Shown here: piece after piece, positions 46,601-56,885 of the stretch
Numbering within the stretch: position 1 is the stretch's first letter
How the letters are laid out: every line of letters starts with the position of its first letter
Source: Dipteris shenzhenensis
Lineage: Eukaryota; Polypodiophyta; Polypodiopsida; Gleicheniales
Assembly: GCA_047967505.1 (NCBI GenBank)
Contig: CM106538.1
DNA: 64,000 nucleotides
Direction: 5' to 3' (one strand)
The notes under the pieces: model-generated
Databases searched by the model: none
Told to the model about the DNA's origin: nothing
Seen by the model: only the letters and a program-made list of their open reading frames with translations
Made by a program: the position numbers and the translations under genes

Positions 46601-48879
46601 CGCTTTTCAGACAGGAGAGACTAAGAGATGTAGATCCCAGTAGACACGATCTTGGGGGGTGATGAGCTTATATGAGTCAGTCAGAGAGAGAGTACGCGCC
46701 CGTGGAGGCCTGTTACATTGGATTGAGAACACGATCGGACTGAAGTAAGGATGCCCACTCTCACTGACACTCTTCGTGTTAGAAATGTCACTGCCCCACC
46801 TGTGAGCCCCCGATTGGCGGGGACAAGGGGGCAGGAGACTGTAGGGGAAAAGGGCTGAGGGTACAGCAACCTGCGTGGAGGATTGCGCCAGGCCTATGCG
46901 GAGGCATCTACAGCACATCAGCAGCAACCAGCAGCAGCCCAAAAGGCCCTGCATATGGGGCCTTATATAGGCCAAAGGTTGGCCCAGAAAACAGACCAGA
47001 AGGGACCTAGAGGCAAATGAAGCCCTTGGGGGGCAACCCAAGGTATGGGCTGCCACGTGGCAAGCCCATGCAGCCCCCTTTGGAAAGGAAGGCCAAGGAA
47101 GGCCTTGGGGAGAAATTCAACGCAGAAGGATGGCACGGGGGCTGATTACATAAAAGGGAGTCCTCATGGAGGTAGGCACAGACGGAAATAAGAGAAGGGA
47201 GCTGGTAGTTCCGCACGGAGCATTAATGGTAGCTGCTGCATATGTACGGGCTGTACGGACAGTCCGTATGGGATCACTACAGGCGCCTATACAGACGGGA
47301 CAACTTACTAGTGTTGTACGGGGGCAAACTAGTGGTGTATGGACAGCTTACAAGTTGGCTGTACATGCAGCTGTACATGGATGTATGGTAAGTGTACGTG
47401 AATGTACGGGAGGTTGTATGGTGGACATACCTGCACGTGTACGGATGATTGTACCGCCAGTCCTTCTCTTGGGCAGCTTGCGGGCACAAGGGTGAAAGGT
47501 TGGCTTTGCTTCACGTTGTGTACTCATGGTTGGGCAGTGTTAAATGCCAACTACCTAGGAGTTCCGAGTGAGCAAAGCAATGATCAGCATAGTGTATGCT
47601 GGGTAAGAAAAATGCACACAGAGGTTATGCTTGGGGGGTCTGGCTGGCAAAGTGGGCTGTGTTTTTCAAGAAACTTGCTTGGCAGGGTGAACACAATGTA
47701 AGCTTGCTTGCAGATACCGAGGTAGCTCAATGATGCTTTCACCCATTGTTTGGGTATCCCAGCGGATCAGTGAACACTTGTAACTGTTGGGGGAGTGCGT
47801 GGCCTTGCTTGGGCTGTAAATAACGGCTCCCATGTTAAAATGCAGGTGTTTGCACTGAGTATGGATGCCTTTGGTCACATGGGTTTGATAGCAGAGCCCC
47901 GCAAGGCTAATGTGCTATGATATTAATGCCTATGAGTCAGATAAAGAGCGTTGAATGGTGTGAGTTGGTACTCACTGTGTAATCTCTTTGTGGCACTCTT
48001 CAATTAATAAAGAATACCGAAATGGGCGCCAAGGCTTTGGGGCCAGTCTGTGTCTTTGTGTTTGAGCAAAAGCACTCTAGCTCCCCCTTTCTATCTGTGG
48101 AGTGTTTGCTGAGTATTTTATTGTGAAGGCTTTTGTTTGGTTAGTGTTCTACCACCCTCTTGTTAGCCTTGAGGCTGGTTTCAACCTGGCACAATAAACT
48201 ATGAGATTTGAGGACGGTACAACTGATGCTTTCAAGCGGGGCAGGGTTTTCGTCCACCGTCTTGGCTGATCCACTTTCATGATCAGTCTTGTGTTGGCCT
48301 CCATCTGATGGAGATGCGGCAGATCGGACCATAGGAGGTGACAACGCCATAAGAGACAGAGATAGATCGGACACTGCAACATGTCAGATTTCTATGCATT
48401 CGAGTCAGCATAGTGGAGTAGAGGAGGAGGAGATAGTGTACATGAGAGCAGAGTGGATCAAAGGAAGAGAGAACGCAGAGCTATTAAACCAGAGACGCAG
48501 AGACACTAGACGATGCAAAGAGTGACAAGAGCACACATGATGGAGGTGCAGCCCATTTCAGCACTCTTTAGAGGGGACCGCCGGAGCTGCAGTGTCAATC
48601 TTGATATGGCCCACCGCATACAAAGATTACGGAGACCATGCCCCATGCAAGAGCAAGAGACCACTCAACAGACATAGATAGGAGACATCTTCACATCCCA
48701 CCCAAAAGTCACCATGGCACCCGGATATTGTATTTTTTGAGCGCTAGTTTTGACTATTTGAGTTTTTTAGATTATTAGCATAGCACTCAGCAAAGGGCCT
48801 TAGCGAGCCCTTTGCCTCAGCCCACTGGGCTTGTATGAGTCACTCTTTGATTGTGCTTTGTCTCATAAGCCCATGAAGC

Positions 48880-48880
<1 letters not shown>
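46601..48880. other. Unassigned repeat-like stretch in intron 2
   Basis: No gene supported. It contains a GTAC-rich patch (47240-47455), moderately GC-rich sequence at 46700-47150, and short open frames without motifs. It may include the missing 5' end of element E or an unrecognised element. Confidence 0.4.
47240..47455. promoter_or_regulatory. GTAC-rich cluster in unassigned sequence
   Basis: About nine GTAC tetramers in some 215 bp, mostly TGTACGG and TGTACAT contexts. This is the same texture as the leaders of elements C and D, although no element has been assigned here. Confidence 0.45.

Positions 48881-48922
<42 letters not shown>
48880..48922. repeat. (TC)n then (AC)n microsatellite
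   Basis: A TC run passes directly into an AC run, just upstream of L2 copy 3. Confidence 0.92.
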
Positions 48923-48923
<1 letters not shown>

Positions 48924-48989
48924 ATTGAGTCCCATGTTGCGCTTCTTACTCCTTAATTGTTCAATACTTAAACCATCTTAACAAGCCCT

Positions 48990-49350
48990 CCCCCCCCTCT
49001 CTGTCGCTTAGATGCATTACAATCCTTTTGCAAGTCACATGATTTGAAGGTCAACCATGGTGTGACCAAGGTCACGATCTTCAATACATCTCGGGCAGCT
49101 ATGCATAGATAGCAGTTCACCTTTGGTGGATCATCCGTTGAGATTGTCTCATCTTACACATACTTAGGTGTTTTCTTTTCTGGCCCTATTTACGATGAGA
49201 CCGGCAATGCAGGGCCGTCTGAGCAGAGGATATGCCTCCCTGGCCAGGCTAGAGAGGCAATGCTTCCACTCACACTTCCACGACCCTCGGATCAAGGCCC
49301 TCCTGTTAGAGGAGAAGCGAAGGCAGGAAATAGAGCATCTACATTATCAT
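48990..49350 (+). mobile_element. L2 LINE copy 3, fragment
   Basis: Matches copy 1 at about 28390-28660 at the nucleotide level: the block coding VNxGxTKxxIFNTSRAAMHR, then SVEIVSSYTYLGVFFSGPI and GRGYASLARLERQCF. Only the part after the reverse-transcriptase active site remains. Confidence 0.75.
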
Positions 49351-50482
49351 TACCATGTGTGTGGCCACGACAAGAGACACTGCCCCCATTTGCATCCTAA
49401 ACGTAGTTCTTCCCTTCCATGAGGATCTGCCACCTCCTCAGCAGCAAACAATCTCACTGGTGGCAACAATACAGCAGAATGGGGACAATCACTTCGAGAA
49501 GTTCTCATGTGGTTAGAAATGTAGCAGGAAAGAAGGTCACTATCTTGTTTGGACACCATAATCATCTACAAGAGCCGCACAGCCTCTTCAGCATAGCCTC
49601 AGCCATGGATAGCTTCACAGCCTTAGCATAGTCTTAGACAAGCCCTCTTCGATGAGGAAGACATACATATATCTAGATGAGTCCAGGAACATGCCCAAAC
49701 TCATCCTCTAAAAACACAACATAGTGGAGTTTCAATCTCATGACTCGTAAGTTGAAAGCCATAAACTCCATCACGCATAGCAGGGTCTAGCTACTATGAC
49801 ATCCCCACTGACGTCATCAGCGCCCGACAGTGGGTGTAGACCATAGTATAAACATATGCTCTCACAAATACAAATCCACACATCCACACATACTTGAGCA
49901 TCCATTTGTACAGTACTGAGTTTCTGTCGACACTCCGGATATGTCTGTTATTCTTCCCTGTGGCTGTACGGTAGTGAGATCTAGTCTGTTTGCTGCTGCA
50001 TGGCTCCATGCTGACATGACAAGCTGTACAGCTGCTCCCATGGCCACTCTAGCCTGTTGGGTGGCTGACAGGTGTCCAGTGCTGTGGATGCCCATCACAA
50101 CACTGCACAATATTTGGTCTTTATAGGTCCACTCTCACGTGAAAGAGACGTTGCAAGCAAGAATTAGTTGTCACTATTTCAGATATATTTGCAAAGTGAT
50201 ATGGGATGCACTACCCATCATGCCAATGGTGTCGATGCTCATGTTGGTCAATATGTTGGAAAGACCAGGACAGTGATGAAAGAAGCTTGTCTTCTTTTTC
50301 AAAACTAAACGTAGGTAGGGTTCCATAAATAAGGCTAGTGTGTGAGCTTGGACACTAATTTTAGAGGCTATAATGTAGACCATCATGTAATCATTTCATG
50401 TTCCGGTGAGGGTGAGCTTTAACACCTAGGCGATACAATCACGCACTTGTGTTCACCGTCTCTTCCTTGTTTCTTCTCTTGT
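49351..50482. other. Intron 2 sequence without a gene
   Basis: No coding frame or element end is convincing. A few GTAC motifs occur near 49910-50030. This is the proximal part of intron 2, just downstream of exon 2. Confidence 0.5.
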
Positions 50483-50620
50483 TCATGTGCTTGACCCTAC
50501 TTCGACACACACTTGTTTCTCTTTTAGCTTTTCTCCTATATGCAAATACGTGCACACATACAAGATGACCCTACATAATAAAGCAAAGAAAAAGAGTAGG
50601 AGACGAGTGAAAATACTCAC

Positions 50621-50867
50621 ACACAGAGCAATGATGGCATCGGGGTGGTTTGAAATGTGTACATTTTCTGCAATAACGGACACTGGAAATTTGTGATGTT
50701 CCATTCGCACTTGCTCCCTCCAAGTTGACAGCCGTCCCACTTGGAGATGACAAGGGCACATTTTGTGCCTCTGTGTCTTCTTCATCAGTCACAGGCCTCC
50801 AACTTTGTGGAACACGACCAGGGTCCGTAAATACCACCATAAAATAACACCATAGAAGCATGACCAA
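50621..50867 (-). CDS. DHHC-type protein S-acyltransferase, exon 2
   Basis: 247-bp exon with acceptor ACCATGCAG|TTGG and donor TGT|GTGAGTAT. It enters in phase 0 and ends after the first base of a Cys codon. It encodes residues 64-146: the end of transmembrane segment 2 (LVMLLWCYFMVVF), the TDPG motif (77-80), a cytosolic linker, and the first half of the Cys-rich domain (YCRKC, then PPRCHHCSV). Metal-binding Cys129, Cys132, His142 and Cys143 are all present in family spacing. The rest of the domain is on exon 3 at 17184. Intron 1 (50868-50995) is only 128 bp. Confidence 0.95.
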
Positions 50868-50995
50868 CTGCATGGTTCCCAGCAAAGATCTGAGAGGAGA
50901 AGCAAACCGCTTGCAAAGAAACATGATAACCAACTAAACCACAAATTTGATAAACACAGGGTTCTGGAAAAGAGAGAGAAAAAAAAATCCCTTAC

Positions 50996-51184
50996 CAGGG
51001 CATGGAAAATGACCAAAACCGGAAGTGCAACAGCCACACTAGTGCCTCCTTTCAAAAGTTGTGGACCGTAAATTGAAATTACAACTGCATAATAAGAGAT
51101 TGCCACAATAGCAAGGACCGCGAGTATCATCAAAGAGCCCACCGCTCTCAGTCCTCTGCACCATTTGAATACATTCCATGCCAT
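50996..51184 (-). CDS. DHHC-type protein S-acyltransferase (plant PAT13-16 type), exon 1
   Basis: Start of the host gene. The 63 residues begin MAWNVFKWCRGLRAVGS and include transmembrane segment 1 (about residues 16-36, SLMILAVLAIVAISYYAVV) and the start of segment 2 (VALPVLVIFHAL). The donor CTG|GTAAGG is in phase 0. Enzymes of this family sit in endomembranes with four transmembrane helices and attach palmitate to Cys of target proteins, passing it through the Cys of DHHC. I chose 51184 because relatives open MAWNVFK. An in-frame ATG lies 21 bp upstream (51205) in a poor context and would add seven residues. The last two helices lie outside the window. Confidence 0.93.
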
Positions 51185-52700
51185 AAAAATCCGAGATACG
51201 ATCATGAGCCGCACAATCAAACGAAAAAGAGCGTTTTGATTGGATCGCTGACGATGGAGCTACGGATACTATTCTCTGTGGGTCGGATTTCCCAGCTTGC
51301 GGGCCATTGTAATCCCGGACTTACGTTGTTCGCCCTTTTTCAAAAGATCTGTCCGTCGAACCATACCAAGCCTGATCACAACACATCCAAATCGAAAGCT
51401 ATAGAACTCTACTGTATACTTTCGAAACGAGACAGCAAGACGATAAATACAATGCTCAAATAACGCACCAATATAGCCAGAATTCACGTCATGTGAGAGA
51501 TCGAAAAAACCGAGTGAGCTGTTTGTGTAAAAGGGACTCAAAGAGGATTGCGCATAAGCTGAGCCCGATGAAAGCCAACGCCTTTTGCAAAAGAATTGAG
51601 TAAAGTCTAATGTTATTGTCGCATAACGTAGACGGCGTTAGGCGATTGGCGAGCAGGATTTCAATGTTGTAGGGTGGCAATGTAGGAAGCGATCAAATTC
51701 TCACGAAAACAACAACAATCTGCAATCGCGATTTCCTGAATATGAAAGCAAAATGAGCTAAAAGGCCAGAAATGAGAGGAGAAGCTTCAAACCAGGAAAT
51801 CGAAGCAGAAAGAGCTCCGGATTGATTGTGCAGAAACCAAAAATTAGGTCAAGAAGTGCTATTTTGGAAGCACGGCCATCATCTACATCTCTTCACAAAT
51901 GCGCACTCTCTCTTTGCATCGCCGGAAAAAGTGTGATGATCGCTCCCACGTGGCATTCCACGTGGCAGCTGCCTAAAAAAACTATTTTTCCCAACATATT
52001 CAAAACAAACTATTTGAGTACATATTTCTCCCCATACATTTGCTGGTTTTTCCCCCCCTCAAAATATATAACTTGGATGGCACCAAACCTTATTCAAAAA
52101 AAATTTTCCCCTTTTTGGCGTCAAAATCACTTCACACTTTATTAAACCCCAGTTTTTTGTAAACAAGAGCGGACAATGACTCTCAAGTACACCCTTTCCC
52201 TTATATTGCAAATGCTCTCCCACCAACAGAGATCGGACATTTATTTGAATCTCCCTCTCTCTAGCGAATTGCCCCCTAGGCCTCCACCACTAGAAACACT
52301 TGCATAAAATGTCCATCTAAGGGGCAATATATAAAACCTTATTTAAGTACTGTCTATTTTCCTTTTATATTGAAGAAGTTAGAATTTTTACTTTTTATTA
52401 ATTAAAAAACCCCTTGTGTATGTTTCTAAGAATTTATTAAATTTAAAAATCTTATGCTGATGAGCCCCATCCTAGGACATCCCGAGGGACCACGGGCTCC
52501 ATACCATACCTTGCTTTCTCTTTGTGGTAGCTTTCTTTTTCCAATACTTTGTAGGCTTATCTAGTGGGTTCACATGCTAACGTTGGCAAGCCTTGATGTT
52601 TTAAAGTCATGCTCATTCCCCTTTGTCTTTTGTGTGTCATCTATGTGCGCACAATCATGCGTGAGTGTATTGCGTGCGTGCGTGTGTGCATGTGTGCCGA
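51185..52700 (-). promoter_or_regulatory. 5' untranslated and upstream region of the DHHC gene
   Basis: No gene. Directly upstream of the start the sequence is mixed, becoming AT-rich beyond about 51950. This must hold the promoter and 5' leader of the DHHC gene, since nothing else transcribes leftward here. I see no sure TATA box, and a leader intron cannot be excluded. Confidence 0.5.
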
Positions 52701-52706
52701 GGGGGT

Positions 52707-52930
52707 GCATCATCCTCTTTATTGCTTAACAATAGAGCATAAGAGTCATTGTGAACCTCACTATACTCATATAATAAGAAGTTAAGCACCTATGGGAAGG
52801 GTCATGCATTCATGCACATATGAATTATGGCATCATCCTCTTTATTGCTTAACACTAGAGCATTGTCAGTAAGGGTCTTTGTGAGCGTCAAAATAGTCAT
52901 ATAATAAGAAGTTAAATTGCCATTGGGAAT
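52707..52930. repeat. Direct duplication of about 100 bp
   Basis: A block starting CATCATCCTCTTTATTGCTT (52707) and ending TATGGGA recurs at 52833-52930, ending ATTGGGA. The copies have diverged and differ by small indels. It lies between the Helitron endonuclease end and the DHHC upstream region, possibly in the Helitron 3' region. Confidence 0.8.
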
Positions 52931-53116
52931 ACCAAAGTTGTGACTAAAATGATTGTAGTCATACAAGAATCGCTTAGAGAACCACGATACTTTTGGGTAA
53001 TTACTTAAATAAATTTTTATTGTGTTTGTGTGGACTATGTGTACACACTTTGTTGACAAGGTGAATTACATTCAAGAGGCCTGCCTTGAGGGAGTGGTTT
53101 TGTTTCTCTTTTGAAG

Positions 53117-53792
53117 TCATTCATCGAGCGTGAGTACGCTGTAAACGATCGAGTGGTTCGACCAGTAGGCGTAATTACAGCCGTGTGTACGTTTGTTAGG
53201 TTTTCTACTCACCCATATGTGATCCAAGGTGGAGCCGTACATTGTCATTGGTTGTGTGATTAGTTGTTCCATGTTGTTCATTGTGATGAATTGTTTTAGA
53301 GTTTGCACTGCATGGCTTGCCTTTGTGTAGCAAATGTTGAAGTCACCTGCTATGTACGTGTCAGTGTTTGATGTAGCACGGTCGATTAAGTATTTCAGTG
53401 CGTCAATGAGTTTTGTTGTTCGCACGACGGCGGGTGAATTGTACACATTGATGACCGCGATGGTGCTAGAATTTACGATGCTAAATGTTGTCAACACTCA
53501 GACACTCAACCCCTCCGCTGCTGAAGCTAATTCTTTGCAGTAGTGTGCAGTTGTCCTTGTAGAAAGTACCAATTCCAAGTGTTCCTTCGCCATGTACTTG
53601 GTTGAACCACTTGATTGTGGCTTTGCTCCCTTCTTTTATGTGAAGTTCTTGCAGGCACAAGATCGATGCGGCCATGATGCTTGGCGACAACAAAATGTCT
53701 ACATTGTGCGATGCAAATGACCTTGTGTTCAGCGATTGGAGGCTTGTTTTGCGTTTCCATTGCAATTGAAGTTGACTTGGCGAGAATGCCAC
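53117..53792 (-). pseudogene. APE-type endonuclease domain of the Helitron, frameshifted
   Basis: Opens with SLNTRSFASHNVDIL, then ILCLQELH (metal-binding Glu). After a frame change near 53490 come AVINVYNSP, IAGDFNICY and TLDHIWVS, and it ends WSNHSIVYSVL. These are the ordered motifs of the endonuclease/exonuclease/phosphatase fold. The last motif is usually S-D-H; here it reads S-N-H. In Helentrons this domain is thought to have come from a LINE. Confidence 0.85.
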
Positions 53793-55851
53793 ATGCGTGT
53801 TTCATGTCATCACTATAGCTCATCGAGGACGAGCTGTCAACCTTGACGTTTTTCTCTTGCAAAGGTTGTAAAATGTATAGATTTCCAGGGTCCCGGACAC
53901 GGGATAGTGTTGTGTACAACAACCCATGCGTTTTTATGCCTGATGGGTCGAACGCAAGACATTCCATTGTGAGCCCTTGCGCACGATGGATTATTCGAGC
54001 AACAGCTGCCTGGATTGGGAACTGGTACCTGCACACAGTATTGAGGTGATTTTTTCCAATTTGGAATTCGTGTGAAATTTGAAGGATGGGCGTCCACGAC
54101 CTAGGAGTTTCATCTTTAAAGAGGAAGTGGTACTTCAATCGTGTGCGCTTGCCTACAACAGGGTTTGTGAATTCAATCCAAGCAACATGAGGATCTATTT
54201 CTTGTGTTGCAGATCTGAAGACTGCATTGGCACCGTTCACTAGACTATCTGGTATGTCAAGGTTCCCAGCACACCTTTTGATGATCATGCCAGGTTTGAG
54301 GAGTAGTTCTTTGTGTAGTCCTCCAGTCATTTTCGGATCAGGTGGCATTTGCACTGTTTTGTTGCATGTCTTGTGCCTGATGTCTCTCACTTCGATGCAC
54401 GGCTTCATTGGCAAGGCCATGAAAACGTCTCGGTTGTGAGCGTCCTTCACTGCGTTTGTGTAGAAAAGATGTGGTGTGTCGAGTTTGTTGGGAGGTTGTT
54501 GGCAACACATCTTGTTGATTAGAGCAATGTCAGTAGGTGTGTGCGAGCCTACGCACAACCGGTTCAACTGGTCGAGGAAATTGCCATGTTGTTGCCACAT
54601 TGGCATGTCAAGCTCGTAGTACATGGCTTTCTCTTTCCATGTCGAAGGAGTTGCGGCTAGCATTGAAGGCTTAGAAGAGAATATCCAGTTATCTTTCGTT
54701 GGGCTTACCTGGCAAACGTCTCCACATAGTAGTACGTCAATGCCTCCGAATGGCTCCAAGTAGTTGTGTTTTATTTCACGCATGCGCATGTCAACTACAA
54801 CAAATGTGTTTTGGCCTATCAAGGAGACCTCATCGAACACTATTAGCTGAACGTTTTCGTACAATTGGGACAGCATCTCGAGTTTCTTTGTCGAAAGGCT
54901 CAGTACATGGAAGCAAGCAAAGGCAAATGCAGGGCTACATGTATTGTTGTGCCCCCTATGTTGTACGCTGCTTTCCCAGTGTATGCATATAGCAAAACTC
55001 TTAGCAAATTAACATCAGTGAAAAATTTGCAAGTGTAGTGACGTTGCAATGCTTGCACTAAGAGCAGCAGGGTGAAAGTTTTCCCCGTTCCAGCATTTTC
55101 TGATAAGAACAGAGAGAGTGGTTCATTGGGGTTTGACCTTTTCTTCAGCATTATGTCGTCTAAGAGTAAGCGCTGCTTGGTGTTCAATTTGCGAAGCTCT
55201 TGGTAGTAGTCTTCGTTTGGCATTGAAATGAAAGTGAACTTTGTTGTAATTTGTTGCAGTGCTGGTTTCACCCCGGGATGAAGTTCTATGTTTAAGTCAA
55301 ACTCACGTGTAGTGGCTGGAAGATTGTCACCTGTTGCCGTGGACAACGAGTTTGTTGTTACGTTGTGATTGGCAGGTGGCATTATACTTACGTTGAACCT
55401 TTTGAAACTCTTGTCTATTGTTTCCTTCTCACTTGCGAAAATATCACGCCATGTTGGAAATGATTCACTTACGACGTGCTCGTCGTGCATGAACGGGAGG
55501 TATAACAAACAAAGTTCTCTGTAGTGGTTCTCAATGTCCCTATTTTTGCTGTAGTTGTTGAATTGAATGACCTTCAATCATTTGCATTTTTTAATAGCAT
55601 GGCCCTATGTCGTGTATGATGCAGCGAACTCTGCTAAGCAAATGTCATGCAAGGCATTGGGTCTTTTTTAATATTTTCCTATGATGTCTGCAAAAAAAAT
55701 GTTGGTGCTAAGGGGGTCCATTTTCTCTAGTTGGAAGCAACATTTCAGTAGTAGTGTTCGTTCTTCAAGAGGGCTCATGTTAACATAGCAAAATTCCCGT
55801 ATCGAGCTAGTCAAAGGCAAGGAAAGGCACAAGTACGATGCTTGTTGTGAC
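53527..55851 (-). pseudogene. Helitron RepHel helicase region
   Basis: The N-terminal spacer (QQASYLCLSLPLTSSIREF, then MSPLEERTLLLK) matches the segment Helitrons carry after Rep. The helicase follows with its motifs: SENAGTGKTF (Walker A), YAYTGKAAYNIGGTTIHVAL, LIVFDEVSLIG (Walker B), VLLCGDVCQVSP, and IIHRAQGLTMECLAFDP with HGLLYTTLSRVRDPGNLYIL. Internal stops near 55665 and 55620 and frame changes near 54890 and at the end break it. It unwinds the displaced strand during rolling-circle transposition. This is not a host PIF1 gene, because the Helitron spacer and endonuclease flank it. Confidence 0.92.
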
Positions 55852-55905
55852 ATTAGGGAAAAAGGGAACTCATTTTGGGGCCCTGTAAGAAATTCACTAT
55901 TTATT
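55852..55905 (+). repeat. Left terminal repeat of a DNA transposon (autonomous-type)
   Basis: Begins ATTAGGGAAAAAGGGAACTC and matches the left end of the small element at 61484 at 28 of the first 31 bases. Similarity continues through TAAGAAATTCACTATTT. It interrupts the Helitron coding region exactly at its first base. No matching right end was found before 61484; the only inverted copy in the window is at 62291-62321. Confidence 0.75.
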
Positions 55906-56251
55906 TATTTATTTCTCTCCTAAAAGACCTCAAAAATAGTAAAATACGGAAATGTGGCTCAGAACTGTCAGTAAGGACTACAAAACTGTCAATTCAAAAA
56001 GGAATAAGATAATCTTTTGTCTGACTAACACGATTTTGCATTAAATATCTCCTTAGATTTTTTTTTGTTTACCAAAGATTCCGCGTCTCTTTTGCCGACG
56101 TGTGCAGGCCTTTCATAAAGAATCCATCACTGAACTTGGTGATTGCAAGTTTTCAAAATATTCACATGGATACTGCCACACTTCCACGATTCATGTTACA
56201 AAATGACTATGAGATTGAAAAACAAACTTCGCAACCTCAGAAGCACAAAAA

Positions 56252-56802
56252 ATGGCCGATACTAGTGAGTCACTATCTCAGAAGAAGCGATTACACCATC
56301 TTCACATCGACTTAGAAGAACAATATGCTCCAGCACAAAAAAGACGAAAGGATACGGTGCTGAATGCTCAACAGCGGGAAAATATGAGAAGAGAGGGGCT
56401 TCAACATATTGACTTATGGTGCGATGGAAGCATATATCCAAAATGTGAAATAAAAAACTCTACACCTCCATTTGTCAATCCCACCACATTACTGAGGTTT
56501 GCCGGCGATGGACAAAATGGACTTCTTGGTTATATTTCAGCGCAGTCTGCATTTGCGGGAACGTATAAAATGATGTACCTACAAGAAAAGGGGGCCAAGA
56601 TGCAGGAGATAGCCATTCGTGCAAAATTGGAGCAGCACTTGCAGAATGAAATTGAGGAGCATTCAAAGAGTAAAAAAGAGTTGACAAGAGCAAGAAAGAA
56701 GAGAACCGTGCTTGGAGACAGACTACGTAGTAGGAAGGTTAAAAACATTGCAAATTTGAAGGCTGGGACTAGTGGATGCAAGCGACGAATTCAGGAAGCA
56801 AG
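56252..56802 (+). CDS. Unknown four-exon protein (candidate transposase), exon 1
   Basis: 551-bp exon starting MADTSESLSQKKRLHHLHID and ending in phase 2 before donor AG|GTTAGA. It contains an N-terminal basic stretch (QKRRK), a Cys/Trp-containing part (HIDLWCDGSIYPKC) and a long charged helical region rich in Lys and Glu (about residues 110-180) likely to be a coiled coil. It lies 400 bp inside the left terminal repeat at 55852, which suggests it is the transposon's own gene. I do not recognise the family. Confidence 0.7.
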
Positions 56803-56885
56803 GTTAGATTGAAATTTATCATTTTGTATACTCAAAAAGGCTCTCTTCCAAACTATATCTATTTCGTCGATTGTCGCAAAACAAG

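Larger units (their letters stand above)
17185..50620 (-). other. Intron 2 of the DHHC gene, 33,436 bp
   Basis: The donor is GTGAGT at 50620 and the acceptor TTTGTTGTAG ends at 17185. Joining the flanks gives one uninterrupted frame across the most conserved part of the domain (HHCSVC then [11 protein letters not shown]), which is strong evidence that these are consecutive exons. By my boundaries about 27.2 kb (81%) is identified transposon: L2 copies, D with B inside, and E with C and F inside. Elements D, E and F lie in the sense direction; B, C and the L2 copies lie antisense. Confidence 0.9.
53117..55851 (-). mobile_element. Helitron (Helentron-like) fragment: helicase plus endonuclease
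   Basis: Minus-strand remains of a rolling-circle transposon: the spacer that follows the Rep domain (55851-55668), the PIF1-type helicase (55577-53800) and a C-terminal endonuclease domain (53792-53117). The Rep (HUH) nuclease domain is absent because the coding sequence is cut at 55852, exactly where the terminal repeat of the neighbouring DNA transposon starts. A helicase followed by an APE-type endonuclease is the Helentron arrangement, better known from animals. Frameshifts near 54890, 53790 and 53490 and stops near 55665 make it inactive. The 3' terminus was not located. Confidence 0.85.

Noticed and set aside
53527-54876. Host PIF1-type DNA helicase gene
   Set aside because: Helitron-specific spacer upstream, endonuclease downstream, and frameshifts show it is transposon-derived.
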